Positions 45,394-56,090 of a DNA stretch of 64,000 nucleotides are shown here, in pieces; positions within the stretch are counted from its first letter, which is position 1, and every line of letters begins with the position of its first letter. The stretch is taken from positions 50,854,026 to 50,918,025 of the forward strand of contig NC_132915.1 in assembly GCF_047675955.1 (NCBI RefSeq), given 5' to 3'. The stretch is from Chlorocebus sabaeus. Its lineage: Eukaryota; Chordata; Mammalia; Primates; Cercopithecidae. The position numbers were made by a program, and so were the translations under genes. Under the pieces are notes generated by a model, which worked only from the letters and a program-made list of their open reading frames with translations, ran no database searches and was not told the origin of the DNA.

Positions 45394-45690
45394 GGCCCAG
45401 GTGTGGTGGCTCACGCCTGTAATCCCAGCACTTTGGGAGGCCAAGACAGGATAATTGCTTGAGCCCAGGAGTTTGAGAGTAGCCTGAGCACACGGCAAAA
45501 TGCTATCTCTATCAAAAACTAGCTGGGCATGGTGGCATATGCCTATAGTCCCAGCTACTCAGGAGGCAGAGGTGGGAGGATCACTTAAGCCTGGGAGGTC
45601 GAGGCTGATGTGAGCTGTTATCATGACACTGCACTCCAACCTGGGTGACAGAGCAAGACCCTGTCTGAAAAAAGAAAGAAAGAAAGAATC
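45394..45690 (+). mobile_element. AluJ-type SINE
   Basis: Old Alu with 'ggaggatcacttaagcctgg' and 'gaggctgatgtgagctg'; ends in GAAA units. It landed at the GA-rich L1 tail. Confidence 0.92.
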
Positions 45691-45814
45691 TAGATCTGGA
45701 TTGGAGAGGTATAAAATGAGCCAAGAACATCTTGTTTTGTAAGAAAGCAAGGAGATGATCCGAGAATGTTGAGAACATGTCAACACGACACAGAACTAGT
45801 TTGAAAGGTCAAAT

Positions 45815-46135
45815 CTGACAAAATTTGTGTCCCATCAATACCAAGGGATATTATTTAGCAATAGAAAAGAACAAATAACTAAGACCCACAAAAACATGGT
45901 GAATCTCAAATAATCATGCTAAATGAACAAAAGGAGATGGTAAAGACTACATACCATAGGATTCCACTTATATAAAATGTTAGGAAAAATAGAAACACAT
46001 TGATTGTTGCCAGGAGTACATATTGAGGGGCAACAGAGTAATTCCTAATGGGCACTAGGAAACTTCAGGGTGATGAAGTTATTCTGTATTATGGTTACGG
46101 TGGTGGTTTCCCTAATAAAGCTGACGAAAAATAAA
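45815..46135 (+). mobile_element. L1M 3' end
   Basis: 'ggatattatttagcaatag', 'ggtgaatctcaaataatc', 'aggattccacttatataaa', 'ttacggtggtggtttcc', and the end 'ctaataaagctgacgaaa' follow the old L1MC/L1ME 3' end. Confidence 0.8.
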
Positions 46136-46139
46136 AGAA

Positions 46140-47215
46140 AGGAAAGCTGCTATCACTCTTTTAACATCAAAGTAGACTTCAGGGCAAGAAGCATGACTGC
46201 ACAAAAAATGGGATATTTCATTAAGATGAAGAAATCAATCTGCCAGGGAAATGTTAGAATTCTAAAGCTGTATGCGCCAAATAATGTAGCTTCACCATAT
46301 GTATAAAGCAAAAATTCTGAGAACTGGAAGGAGAAATAGGTAAGTCCACAATCATAGCAAGAACAAGTACAGGTTCCACACAAAAATCTGTAAAGTAACA
46401 ATAACAAATTTGATCATGTTGACATTTCTAAACTATTACACCCAACCACTGCAGAGTACACATTCTTCTCAAGTGTATATGGAATATTAATAAAAATCCA
46501 TCATATTCTAGGTCAAAGAACATTTCTCAACAAATTTTAATAATTTACAGTATGTTCTCAGAATACAGTGGAAAAAAGCTATGAGAAATGTTAAAAAAAA
46601 AAAAAAAAAAAAAACCTAGAAATTCCCTAACTACTTGTGTAAGGAGAAAGAATCTATCTGGTCTTTTTTCTTTGGTTTCTCTTTCCTGACACAGAGCTTC
46701 AAAAGTCCTCAGAATCTCCTCATAGGAGTGTCTTTTGTTATTTGTAACTTTTTATTATTATGTCACTAGTATACCTGAGTTTACTAGTGGGGTGACTCAT
46801 GAAAAGCCCTTAGATACTGTTGAGAAAGAGGCTGGTCATGTCAGAAAAATCAAGCACTGATTAGAGGATTAAAACTATTGTCTATTGAAGAAATTGAGTA
46901 TATAATTTTAAACCCTCACACAAAACAATCTCCAGATCCAAATCACTTCACCATTCAATTTTTCCATCTATTTAAAAACTAATCTCACAAATGTAATACA
47001 TAAATTAATCTCACAGAAATTATTCCAGAAAACAAGAAAAAAGTAGGATGCATCCTATGTAATTTTCTGAAGACAAAATAACTTTCATATTGAAATCTGA
47101 CAAAAACATTACAAAAAAAATTGCAAGTTGATTTGTCTCATAAATATATGTGCAAAAATTCTAAATAAAATATTAGCAAATAAATCTAGTGATAGACAAG
47201 CTGAATAATGTCTAT
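46140..47215 (+). mobile_element. L1M ORF2 fragments with inserted segment
   Basis: 46140-46590 matches the ORF2 endonuclease region ('gcagagtacacattcttctc', 'aagtgtatatggaatat'). 46905-47215 matches the reverse transcriptase region ('tgcaaaaattctaaataaa', 'atattagcaaata'). Between them, 46615-46900 reads as non-L1 sequence that I cannot name, plus a 22-A run at 46593-46614. Confidence 0.72.
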
Positions 47216-47219
47216 CACA

Positions 47220-47545
47220 TTCTAGAGCTGCAGATATCTCAAAATATTGTTTACATTCATTACTGAAATTAAAGTAGTTATCAGGTATACTACTATATAT
47301 TATTTACTGTACTAGTAATCAATACACATATGTATCACTGATTTTTTATAAATTTTAATAACTGTATTTTGTAGAACTTGTTTTCATTTTAAATGAAATG
47401 TGTTCCTTTTTAATCCTATGTGTTCTGTTTTGTATCTTTCAAAGCATACTTCTAAGAAGGGTACATTGACTTCACTAGACTGTCACAGTGATTAGTGGTA
47501 CAAAAAAGGCTAAGATATCCTGTTTTAGAGTGATGCTTACAATTG
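47220..47545 (-). mobile_element. Possible hAT DNA transposon relic
   Basis: 'tttcaaagcatacttctaag', 'gacttcactagactg' and 'ggtacaaaaaaggctaag' resemble the terminal region of a Charlie-like element whose end reads 'ggttcttaacctttttt' in the other strand. Confidence 0.4.
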
Positions 47546-48039
47546 ACATGTTTCACCCACATGCTCAGAGCTTCCAAGCAGATGTTATATATCCTACTTT
47601 TAAAAATGAGTAGATAATCAAGGACCCAGAGACACAGGAAGAAAACATCGCATATAAAATACAGTGATTAAATAAGCAAATGGCAGAGGGAGCAGGGGCT
47701 CAGTAACCCGGAGAAACAGACTATGCAGTAAGAAGACAATTAAAATGAAAATAATATTTTCAAACAGATAAAGATATTGCATTTACTAAATTAGAATGGA
47801 TCATTATATTTAAGGTACATTCAGATAATTTCAAACACTTTTAGAAATTAAAATTCCAATAAGAGAAGTGAAGAAATAGAAAACTGAAAGATAAGGGTGA
47901 AGAAATCTTTCAGAAGATAGGGTTGGAGACACTAGTACTAATTTTTGTTAGCTTAATACAGATATAAATGGTTACACATAAAAATAATTTTATATATATA
48001 TATATATATATCAGCTAATATACACACATATGTTCTTTT
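47546..48039. other. Unassigned, possibly L1M
   Basis: A-rich with a (TA)n run at 47988-48012. It may be an upstream part of the next L1M but I see no diagnostic block. Confidence 0.35.
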
Positions 48040-48232
48040 GCTCTGTCTGCTGAGAGGTCTAGAAACAATGGTAACCCAGTAGTAGCAAACATACCTAGTG
48101 TCCAGATTTGGTTTCTAATGCCATTCTCCGATAACAGGATCCAGAGATCCTTGTATAATGGCTGGTTCTATGACTGGGATAAGAAATATAAATGATAATC
48201 CTGGAGAATCTTGTAATGCCAGAAACTAAAGA

Positions 48233-48283
<51 letters not shown>

Positions 48284-49165
48284 CTTTCTCTCTAAAGGAG
48301 CACAGGAGCCAACTGAGTAAGTTCTCAGCCAAAACTGGAGCAGTTTCAGCAACATAATAAAGTAGTACTGGATTATAACCCAAAGTATAAAATATATATC
48401 CATGATCTAAATGATTAAATAAATAAATGGGGGAGAAGGAGCTGATTTCCTTTGCTAAGAATTACAAGTAAGTCATGTGAATACACCCCAGCAAGAAGAT
48501 GTGACATAACTCCCCACTCCTGAAGTGTGGGCTGTGCATAATGACTTCCTTCCAAAAAGCACACTATAGAAAGGGGGAGAAAAGAGTAACATTATAGTGG
48601 AGAAACCTGACAAATGCTATCCCAGCCAGGTGATCAAGGTCAATGTCAAGAATAATAAATCATGTTGATAGAATGCAGCCTTGATATGGTATGATGAGAA
48701 TGGAACTTTATAATCTTCCTCCCTAAAACTCATAACCCAAGTCTAATTATGAGAAAAACATCAAACCAATTCCAACAGAGGAGCATCCTACAAAATACTG
48801 GACTAGTACTTCTGAAAACTGTCAAAGTCATTAAAAAAAAAAAAAAAAGAAAGAAAGTCTGAGAAACTGTCACAGTCAGTAGGAGCCTACGGAGACATGA
48901 TGACCAAATGAATGAATATGGTATCTAGGATGGGATCCTGGAGCAGAAAAAGTAAAAACTAAGGAAATCTGAATAAACTATAAATTTCAGTTAATAATAA
49001 TGGATCAGTGTTGGTTCATTAATTGTAGCAAATGTACCATACTAATGTAAGATGTTCACAATGGGAGAACTTGAGTAAAGAAGTATATGGAAACTCTATA
49101 CTATCTTTGAAATTTTCTATAAACTTTAAACTCTTCTAGAAATAAAATCTATTTAAAAAGGTAAG
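48040..49165 (+). mobile_element. L1M (L1MC/MD-like) 3' UTR
   Basis: Nearly complete old L1 3' UTR: 'gacataactccccactcc', 'gtgggctgtgcataatgac', 'gccaggtgatcaaggtc', 'catgttgatagaatgcag', 'ggatgggatcctggagc', 'gttggttcattaattgtag', ending near 'agaaataaaatctattt'. A CA microsatellite sits inside at 48238-48282. Confidence 0.87.
48238..48282. repeat. (CA)n microsatellite
   Basis: About 22 uninterrupted CA units; likely polymorphic. Confidence 0.98.
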
Positions 49166-49229
49166 GAATAATAAAAAGATGTATAAATTTAATAAATATA
49201 TAGATACTATATGACAGCCTTTCTATTGA

Positions 49230-49704
49230 GGAGATGATTAACAAAAGCAAACAAATATGCAAAAATAGATTTTAAGATAAAATAGATTTTAAGGCTGAAG
49301 AGAATCATTAAAGAGGACCATTGTATAATAATAAAAGCTTCAAATTACCAAGAGGATACAGTAATTCTACGTGCACTAAAACCTAGCACCAAACACCCAT
49401 CATCATAACAGGAGATATTAACTTCTTTCAGCATTTGATATATCAAGTAGACAAAAATGTCAGCAAGGATATAAAATATTTGAACAACATAACTAATGAA
49501 CTTGGTCTAATGGATATTTGTCTGTATATAGAGAGCCTTGTACCCAGTAATTTGATAACTCATTATTTTCAAGCACACATGGGATTGACCACACATGTAG
49601 CCATAGGGCAAGCAAAAATGAGTTTAAAAAAATTAGTCTCACACAGATCACTTTTCTGACACCAACAGAATTCGACAAGAAGTTAATAAAAAATAATTTA
49701 TGTG
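49230..49704 (+). mobile_element. L1M ORF2 endonuclease part (outer L1M)
   Basis: 'ttctttcagcatttgatat', 'caagtagacaaaaatgtc', 'agcaaggatataaaatattt', 'gaacttggtctaatgg' match the L1M ORF2 endonuclease coding region. It is the left part of a copy that seems to continue at 51850-52349 and 54480-54835. Confidence 0.75.
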
Positions 49705-50309
49705 CAGAGCGGTTTGATCGTTCGTTGAAGGAGCACATTTCCTTTGCTAGGCGACTGCGGCTTCTCCCTGGGCAGTACAAGTGGCCTGACTCAGGAGTTG
49801 TGTGAAAGAGAATGGTCCGAACCAAGCCGATTGCTCGGTTCCACTGGTGGGAGCCCCTCCACCTTCACCTACGTAAACAGCTGGCTGCTAAAGATGCCAA
49901 GGAAACAGCCACCTCTACCAATGGGGTGAAGAAACCGCATCGCTGAAGGGCCAGACACTTCGTCATTACCAGAAACTGACTGAGCTTCTCATCCAGAAAC
50001 TGCCTTTCAAGAGGAGGGTGAGGGAATCGCCCAGGATTTCAAAACGACTTGAGGTTTCGGAGCGCAGCCATTAGTGCGTTTCAGGAGGCTGGTGAAACGT
50101 AGCTGGTGGGTTTGTTTGAAGATACTAACCTGTGTGCCATCCATGCTAAGAGATTCACCATTATGCCCAAAGATATCTATCCAGTTGGCTCTCTGGAAGA
50201 GGTGAGAGAACTGAGAGAGAGCTCTCTCTGGGGAGAGACCTCAAGTGAAGGCAAATTTTATGGTATTTTGTAATAAATTCTGTAAAATACTTTGATTAGG
50301 TTTAGTTTG

Positions 50310-50349
<40 letters not shown>

Positions 50350-50735
50350 AAGAAATTGCTTTCCATATGTTGCATTTGCACTGAAGTCACTCCATCTTTC
50401 ACTCAAGATGAGTGTGAAAAGTGACTGACTATTCACAGACCTCAATGACGCTCGGGAGTAATGAGCTGCTAACATGCAGAGGAGCCAGGGAATATTTTGT
50501 GCTCCTCATGATGCATGTTTATGTATGTTAATGACTTGTTGGGCAGCTATTAAGGTAATCGATTGATAAATAAATTATACAAGGTTATTCTGCAATACAA
50601 CTTTATGACTTGATCCAAGATTTTAACTCTTAGGACTGCTAAGTCTGACCACATATCGCTGTGATAGAATGTGGGCTTTTTCCAGGGTGAAGATACAAGT
50701 CTTAACCATAGTGTAGCTTACAGCTTCGAGAAAGG
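49705..50735 (+). pseudogene. Histone H3.3 processed pseudogene (H3-3B-like)
   Basis: An intronless, full-transcript copy of a replication-independent histone H3.3 mRNA. The start codon is at 49812-49814 ('atggtccgaaccaag', first residue after Met changed Ala to Val, Gln5 to Pro). After indels around the Lys9/Ser10 region the frame returns for 'RKQLA', 'STNGVKKPHR' and then hits an in-frame TGA at 49944-49946 (normally Tyr41). Later blocks remain readable out of frame: 'ctgtgtgccatccatgct' and 'accattatgcccaaagat' (the C-terminal VTIMPKDIQ stretch). Further insertions are at about 50180 and 50195-50230. The normal stop TAA is CAA at 50242-50244. The 3' UTR continues ('ggtattttgtaataaattc', 'ccatctttcactcaagatg', 'gatgcatgtttatgtatg', 'gatagaatgtgggctttt') and identifies H3-3B rather than H3-3A as the likely parent. 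It sits inside an old L1M. No clear TSD is visible; the tail has become a microsatellite. Confidence 0.9.
50313..50346. repeat. (T)34 tract in pseudogene 3' UTR
   Basis: 34 T in a row, where the parent 3' UTR has a short T run; an expansion rather than an Alu or L1 tail, since pseudogene 3' UTR sequence continues on both sides. Confidence 0.93.
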
Positions 50736-50736
50736 A

Positions 50737-50883
50737 AAAAAGGAAGGAAGGAAGGAAGGAAGGAAGGAAGGAAGGAAGGAAGGAAGGAAGGAAGGAAGGA
50801 AGGGAGGGAGGGAGGGAAAGGGATGGAAGAAAGAAAAGAAAGGGATAAATATGAAAGGAAAGAGAAAGAAAGAGAAGAAAGGA

Positions 50884-50939
<56 letters not shown>

Positions 50940-51025
50940 GAAAGAAAGAAAGAAAGAAAGAAAAAGAAAGAAAGAAAGAAAGAAAGAAGGAAAGAAAGAA
51001 AGAAAGAAAAGAAAGAAAGAAAGAA

Positions 51026-51093
<68 letters not shown>

Positions 51094-51165
51094 AGGAAGG
51101 AAGAGGGAAGGAAGGAAGGGAGGGATGGAGGAGAGAAGGAAGAAGAAGGAGGAGGAGGAGGAGAG
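50737..51165. repeat. Large GGAA/GAAA compound microsatellite
   Basis: About 430 bp of purine-only strand: GGAA block (50741-50803), GGGA block, mixed segment (50820-50880), long GAAA block (about 50880-51095), then GGAA/GGA (to 51165). It begins where the H3.3 pseudogene tail should be. Open frames of 130-181 codons across it on both strands are low-complexity artefacts. Confidence 0.98.
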
Positions 51166-51849
51166 CATTTATAATAGTTATTTTATGTATTATAGTGTCA
51201 ACAGTTTTAAATTAAATTTTTTACATTTACAAGTGGTATAGAGAGTCATTAATATTGTCATTAATATGTGTGCAATTTAGAGTCCAGTTGTCTTTCTCCT
51301 AACTAAATTATGCTTGTTTTCACAGTATTAAAATGCTATGTGGATATCATACCTTACATAAGTCCTTATTCTACCACATGTTAACTAACCCCTAGCTGAT
51401 AATAAACACAAACTGGGGGATTGTATTTATAGGGCTCTATAATAAAATATGAGCCATTCACACCAGCATTACCTTTTATCAATATTCTTAACCAGTTAGT
51501 GCAACTTTTCCTTGTGCTGTGGTTGGTCTCAACTAGGTTGAGATTTTTCTCCTTCACTAAGAGAAAACAATGTTGAAGTTATTTTCCTTGTGGCGTTAGT
51601 ATGATAATAACCCTTTGTGTAAATTTTCTGTGGGGAAGTAGAACACAGCTCCAGCTCATTGAACCTCTGCCAATTAACATGGTGTCCAGTTAGGTTACAT
51701 TTGGTTATCATCCTGAGAAAATCACTTTTAAGAGTTGGCCTTCCAAATGGTTTAAAAATTTATCCTTCCATTAAAGCTTTTAGGTTAATTAAGTATGTTG
51801 ACTAAATTTATGAATAAATTTCTTTATTTAAAAAAAACTATGGCTTCAT
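51166..51849. other. Unexplained segment between L1M halves
   Basis: About 680 bp without a repeat I recognise, lying between outer L1M sequence on the left (to 49704) and on the right (from 51850). No gene evidence. Confidence 0.45.
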
Positions 51850-52349
51850 GTCTAATATTAAAAAAAAACTTTAAAACAACTGTTGTGCTAAAGAAGAAAT
51901 CATAAGATAAATATACATACCAAAAGTTATGGGATACAGCTAAAGCAGTACTTAAAGGAAAATGTGTAACTCCAAGTATATTTACTGAGGAAAAAACTAA
52001 GTACGAACTAAATATACAATTGAAAATGTTAGAAAACAAAATAAGATGAAAGAAAGGAAATGATATGAAATAATCTTAAAAGGACAGAAAGTAAGTGGGA
52101 AATAAAGCTAAAGGATTGACAAAATCAAAACATTACTGGATTGGCAAAATCAAAACTTTACTGGAAAAGATTTATAACATTGACAAAATGTTGTTAATAT
52201 CAATTAAAAAATAAAAATATAGAGCAAAACATATTAAATATTAAAAATAGATATAACTACTAACACAAAAGACTAAGAGGATAACAAATTTCCAGGAACA
52301 AGTCTATGCCTAGAAATTTGAAAATTTAGATTAAAAACTGAACTCAAGG
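51850..52349 (+). mobile_element. L1M ORF2 linker part (outer L1M)
   Basis: 'gctaaagaagaaatcataag', 'ttatgggatacagctaaagc', 'agtacttaaaggaaaatg', 'actggaaaagatttataac' and 'ggaacaagtctatgcctag' match L1M ORF2 downstream of the endonuclease. Confidence 0.78.
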
Positions 52350-54425
52350 AGAGATTGCAGATTATATGACCTTATATTTGGCAAAACCTAAAGACCCTAC
52401 CAAAAAATGATTAGAACTGATAAACAAATACAGTAAAGTTGCAGGATCCAAAATCAACATTAAAAAAATCAGTAGCATTTCTATATGCCAACAATAAATA
52501 ATCTGAAAAAGAAAAAAAAAGGTAATACCTAGGAATTAACCAAAAAAGTGAAAGATCTCCGTAATAAAAACTATAAAACACTTATGAATGAAATTGAAGA
52601 TGACACACAAAAAAATCAAAAGATATTGAATGTTCATGGATTGGAAGACTCAGTATTGTCACAATGTTCATACTACCCCAAGCAATGTACAGATTCAATG
52701 CAATTCCTATCAAAAGACCAGTGACATTCTTTGCAGAAATAGGAAAAAAAAAACCTTAAATTTATATGAAATCACAAAAGACCCAGAATAGGCAAAGCTA
52801 TCCTAGGTAAAAATAACAAAACTGGAACAATTATATTATCTGACTTCAAATTATACTACAAAACTATTGTAACCAAAACAGCATGGTACTGGCATAAACA
52901 GAGACACACAGACTACTGGTACAGAATACAGAACTCAGAAACAAATCCACACACCTACAGTAAACTCATTTTCAACAAAGTTTCCAACAACATACATCGA
53001 GAAAAAGACAGTCTCTTCAACAAGTGGTGCTGGGAAATTGGATATCCATATGCAGAAAAAGGAAACTAAACCCCTGTCTCTCATCATATACAAAAATTAA
53101 ATCAAAATGGATGAGAGAGTTAAACCTAAAACCTCAAACTATGAACTTACTACAAAAAACATTGGGGAAACTCTCCAGGACATTGGTTGGGGCAAAAATT
53201 TCTTAAGTAATATCCCACAAGCACAGGCAACCAAAGCAAAAATGGACAAATGGGATCACATCAAGTTAAAAAGTTTCTGTACAGCAAAAACAAAAACAAA
53301 AAAATGCACAAAGTGTAGAGACAACCCACAGAATGAGAGAAAATATTTGCAAGCTAGCCATCTGACAAGGCATTAATAGCTAGAATATATAGGGAGATAG
53401 AACAACTCTATAGGAAAAAAATTAACAATCTGATTTTAAAATAGGCAAAAGATTTGAATAGACATTTCTCAAAAGAAGACATACAAATGGCAAACAGGCA
53501 TATTAAAAAGTACTCAATATCATTGATCATCAGAGAAATGCAAATCAGAACTACAATGAGCATCATCTTGCCCCAGTTAAAATGGTTTATATGCAAAACA
53601 ATAAACAATATGCTGGCAAGGATATGGAGCTAATAACAACATGCTGACGAGGATATGGAGAAAAGGGAACCCTCATACACTGTTGATGGGACTGTAAATT
53701 AGTGCAACCACTGTGGAGAAAAGTTTGGAGTTTCCTCAAAAAAAAAAAAAAAAAAACACTAAAAATAGAACTACCATATGATTCAACAATCCCACTGCTG
53801 GGTACATATCCAAAAGAAAGGAAACCAGTATATCGACAAGATATCGACACTCCTATGTTTGCTGCAGCACTGTTTGTAGTAGCTAAAACTTGGAAGCAAC
53901 CTAAGTATCCATCAACAGATTAATCGATAAAGAAAAAACGTGTTGCTTGCAGCAACATAAATGGAACTGGAGGTCATTGTGTTAAGTGAAATAAACCAGG
54001 CACAGAAAGACAAATATTGCGTGTTCTCACTTATTTGTGGAATCTAAGAATCGAAGCAATTGAATTCATGGTCATAGAAAGTGGAAAGACAGCTACCAGA
54101 GGTTGAGATGAGTAGTAGGGACAGGGGTGATGTGGGGATGGTTAATGGGTACAAAAAATAGTAAGGAAGAATAAATAACACCTGGTATTTGATAGCACAA
54201 CAGGAGGACTATAGTCAATAATAATTTAATTATATATTTTAAAATAACAAAAAAGATATAATTGGATGATTTTGTAACAAAAAGGATAAATGCTTGAGGG
54301 GGTGGATACCCACTTTTCTATGATGTGGTTATCACTCATTGCATGCCTGTACCAAAGTGTCTCATTTACCTCATAAACATATACATCTACTATGTACCCA
54401 CAAAATTTAAAATAAAAAATTAAAA
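52350..54425 (+). mobile_element. 5'-truncated L1MA inserted in L1M
   Basis: ORF2 from just after the polymerase active site ('gcagattatatgaccttat') through the C-terminal domain and a 3' UTR ending 'catctactatgtacccac' with an A-rich tail. Broken frames at 53024-53206, 53107-53376 and 53702-53923. It carries a 31-bp-period duplication at 53610-53660 and an A run at 53740-53757. No clear TSD. Confidence 0.87.
53610..53660 (+). repeat. 31-bp local tandem duplication
   Basis: atgctggcaaggatatggag (53610-53629) and atgctgacgaggatatggag (53641-53660), 18 of 20 identical, separated by an 11-base 'ctaataacaac' that echoes the sequence before the first unit. Intact L1 has this block once. Confidence 0.85.
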
Positions 54426-54479
54426 GAAAAATACATTTAAATGAATTATTAAATGAATTGAATTCGTATTTTAAAATAT

Positions 54480-54835
54480 TTCCATGAAGAAAGCACCAGG
54501 TCTGAATAATTTTAGGTTAGTTTTACCAAACATTCAAGAAATAGAAAATCCCAATTGTATTCAAATTTTTACATATAATCAAAAAAGAAGGAATAATTCC
54601 CAATTCATTCAATGAGTTTAGTAGAACTTAATTACTAAGCTGGAAAGAACAGTATGAGAAAGGATAATTAAAAGTCAATCTCACCCTTGAACACGGATTT
54701 TTTTCAATGTTAAACAAAACACCTGCAAATTTAATACAGCATTATACTAAAACGATGCTACTTCATGGCTAAAGATTATCTACCCCAGGAATCCAAAGTT
54801 ATCTTAACATTAGACAATGAGACAGTAGAAAGCAG
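54480..54835 (+). mobile_element. L1M ORF2 RT part (outer L1M)
   Basis: 'aagaaagcaccaggtctga', 'agttttaccaaacattcaag', 'cccaattcattcaatgag', 'ttatctaccccaggaatcc' match L1M ORF2 immediately downstream of the sequence at 52349, so the L1MA between them is an insertion. Confidence 0.78.
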
Positions 54836-55109
54836 ATAGGTTAAACCTCTGTTATACTCACTCTTTATACTGGGAGTAAAAATTGAAAATGTGTTCTCCA
54901 TGGCAGAGAATCATGGGAACAGTGAGAATTCCTTTGTAATACCATTAAAGTCCCCTGAGAAACCAGTACTTGCAGACATTGTAATATCTTTATATGTATC
55001 TGGTTTGAGGGACAAAAATATCTTTCTCCATATTCCCTAATCAAAAGCATATTTCTCAATAGAATCTCAACGTCTATTAACCATCATTAGAGGCTACCTT
55101 TATTTTTAA
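54836..55109. other. Unassigned sequence
   Basis: No repeat or gene recognised. Confidence 0.4.
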
Positions 55110-55210
55110 TACTTCATTTTATTTTTTAAATTGACACTTAATAATTGTATGTATTTTGGGGATACATAGTGATGTTTTGATATATATAATGTATAAGGAT
55201 AACCTTGATT
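55110..55210 (-). mobile_element. L1 3' end fragment
   Basis: 'ttgacacttaataattgtat' and 'ggggatacatagtgatgttt' then 'tgatatatataatgtataag' match the complement of an L1PB/L1MB-type 3' UTR. Confidence 0.6.
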
Positions 55211-55429
55211 TAAAGGGACCATTTCTAGGAGCTTCCAGCAAGAGCTATTAATTTGTGAGTACATACCACTTTGCTAGATTGCTTTTCCCATGACCACTAG
55301 CTGAGACCTATACTCTGAGGGAATAGGACATGGGAATATAAGTTGCAGTGGGAAGAGAACAAAAAGAATTTCAGAAAATAGGGAACTTCAGATGACGAAA
55401 ATATTTATCCCAGAACCAGGTGTCATCCA

Positions 55430-56090
55430 TCACTGCTGCACTTGCCCCTTCCTCAGCTCACACCTATAGTCACTGGTGGGCATATATGCCTTGGTTAGCT
55501 CAAGTATCTGAAAGTTTATAGAGTATTTGGTCCAGATATTGAATCCTGAAGGTAACATCAGATCAAGAAGCCCACTTTTTAGTAAAGGAGGTGTGGTGCT
55601 AGGCATGTGATCATAGGACCCATCAGCTCCTCTCACAACTGCACCACCCAGAAGCAGGTGGCCTGATAGAACACAGGACTGTCCTATAGAAGGCACAGCT
55701 GAGGCTCCAGCTTAGAAACGATACCCTTCAAGGAAGCGGCACCATCCTTCAGGGTGTAGTATATTCTCCAAATCAATACCCTGTATATGGTGCTGTTACA
55801 TCCACAAGAGGTAGAATGAAGATGTGGAAGTAGCAGGGGTCCTATTTACCATCATTCCCTGTGACCCTCTAGGGGAAACTGTGCAGCTGCAAGGATTGTA
55901 GGTTGCCCCACTAACATTCCTCTCAGTTTTGCCTTCGAAAAGGACTGAAGAAATCCTGGAGGGGCTGTTCCCAGATAGGACAAACTTATTATACAAAGCA
56001 AGTAGACCACCCAGTGCAAAGGACCACCCAATATAGAGGATGGATGCTGTGGTGCACTGCACAGATTTCTCCCTTTATTACTAAATCACT
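55430..56090 (+). mobile_element. ERVL-class internal relic
   Basis: Degraded endogenous retroviral internal sequence: 'gtagtatattctccaaatc' and 'cctgtatatggtgctgtt' follow the pol/dUTPase-region order of ERVL elements. No frame of useful length on the plus strand; reverse 88-codon frames are shadows. The family is not certain. Confidence 0.5.

Noticed and set aside
49744..49929. 61-codon forward frame over the H3.3 pseudogene
   Set aside because: It is in a different frame from the histone reading frame, which starts at 49812.
50623..51215. Open frames of 130-181 codons on both strands
   Set aside because: They translate the GGAA/GAAA tract into Lys/Arg/Glu or Phe/Leu/Ser repeats. Open on both strands because the tract lacks stop codons; not genes.
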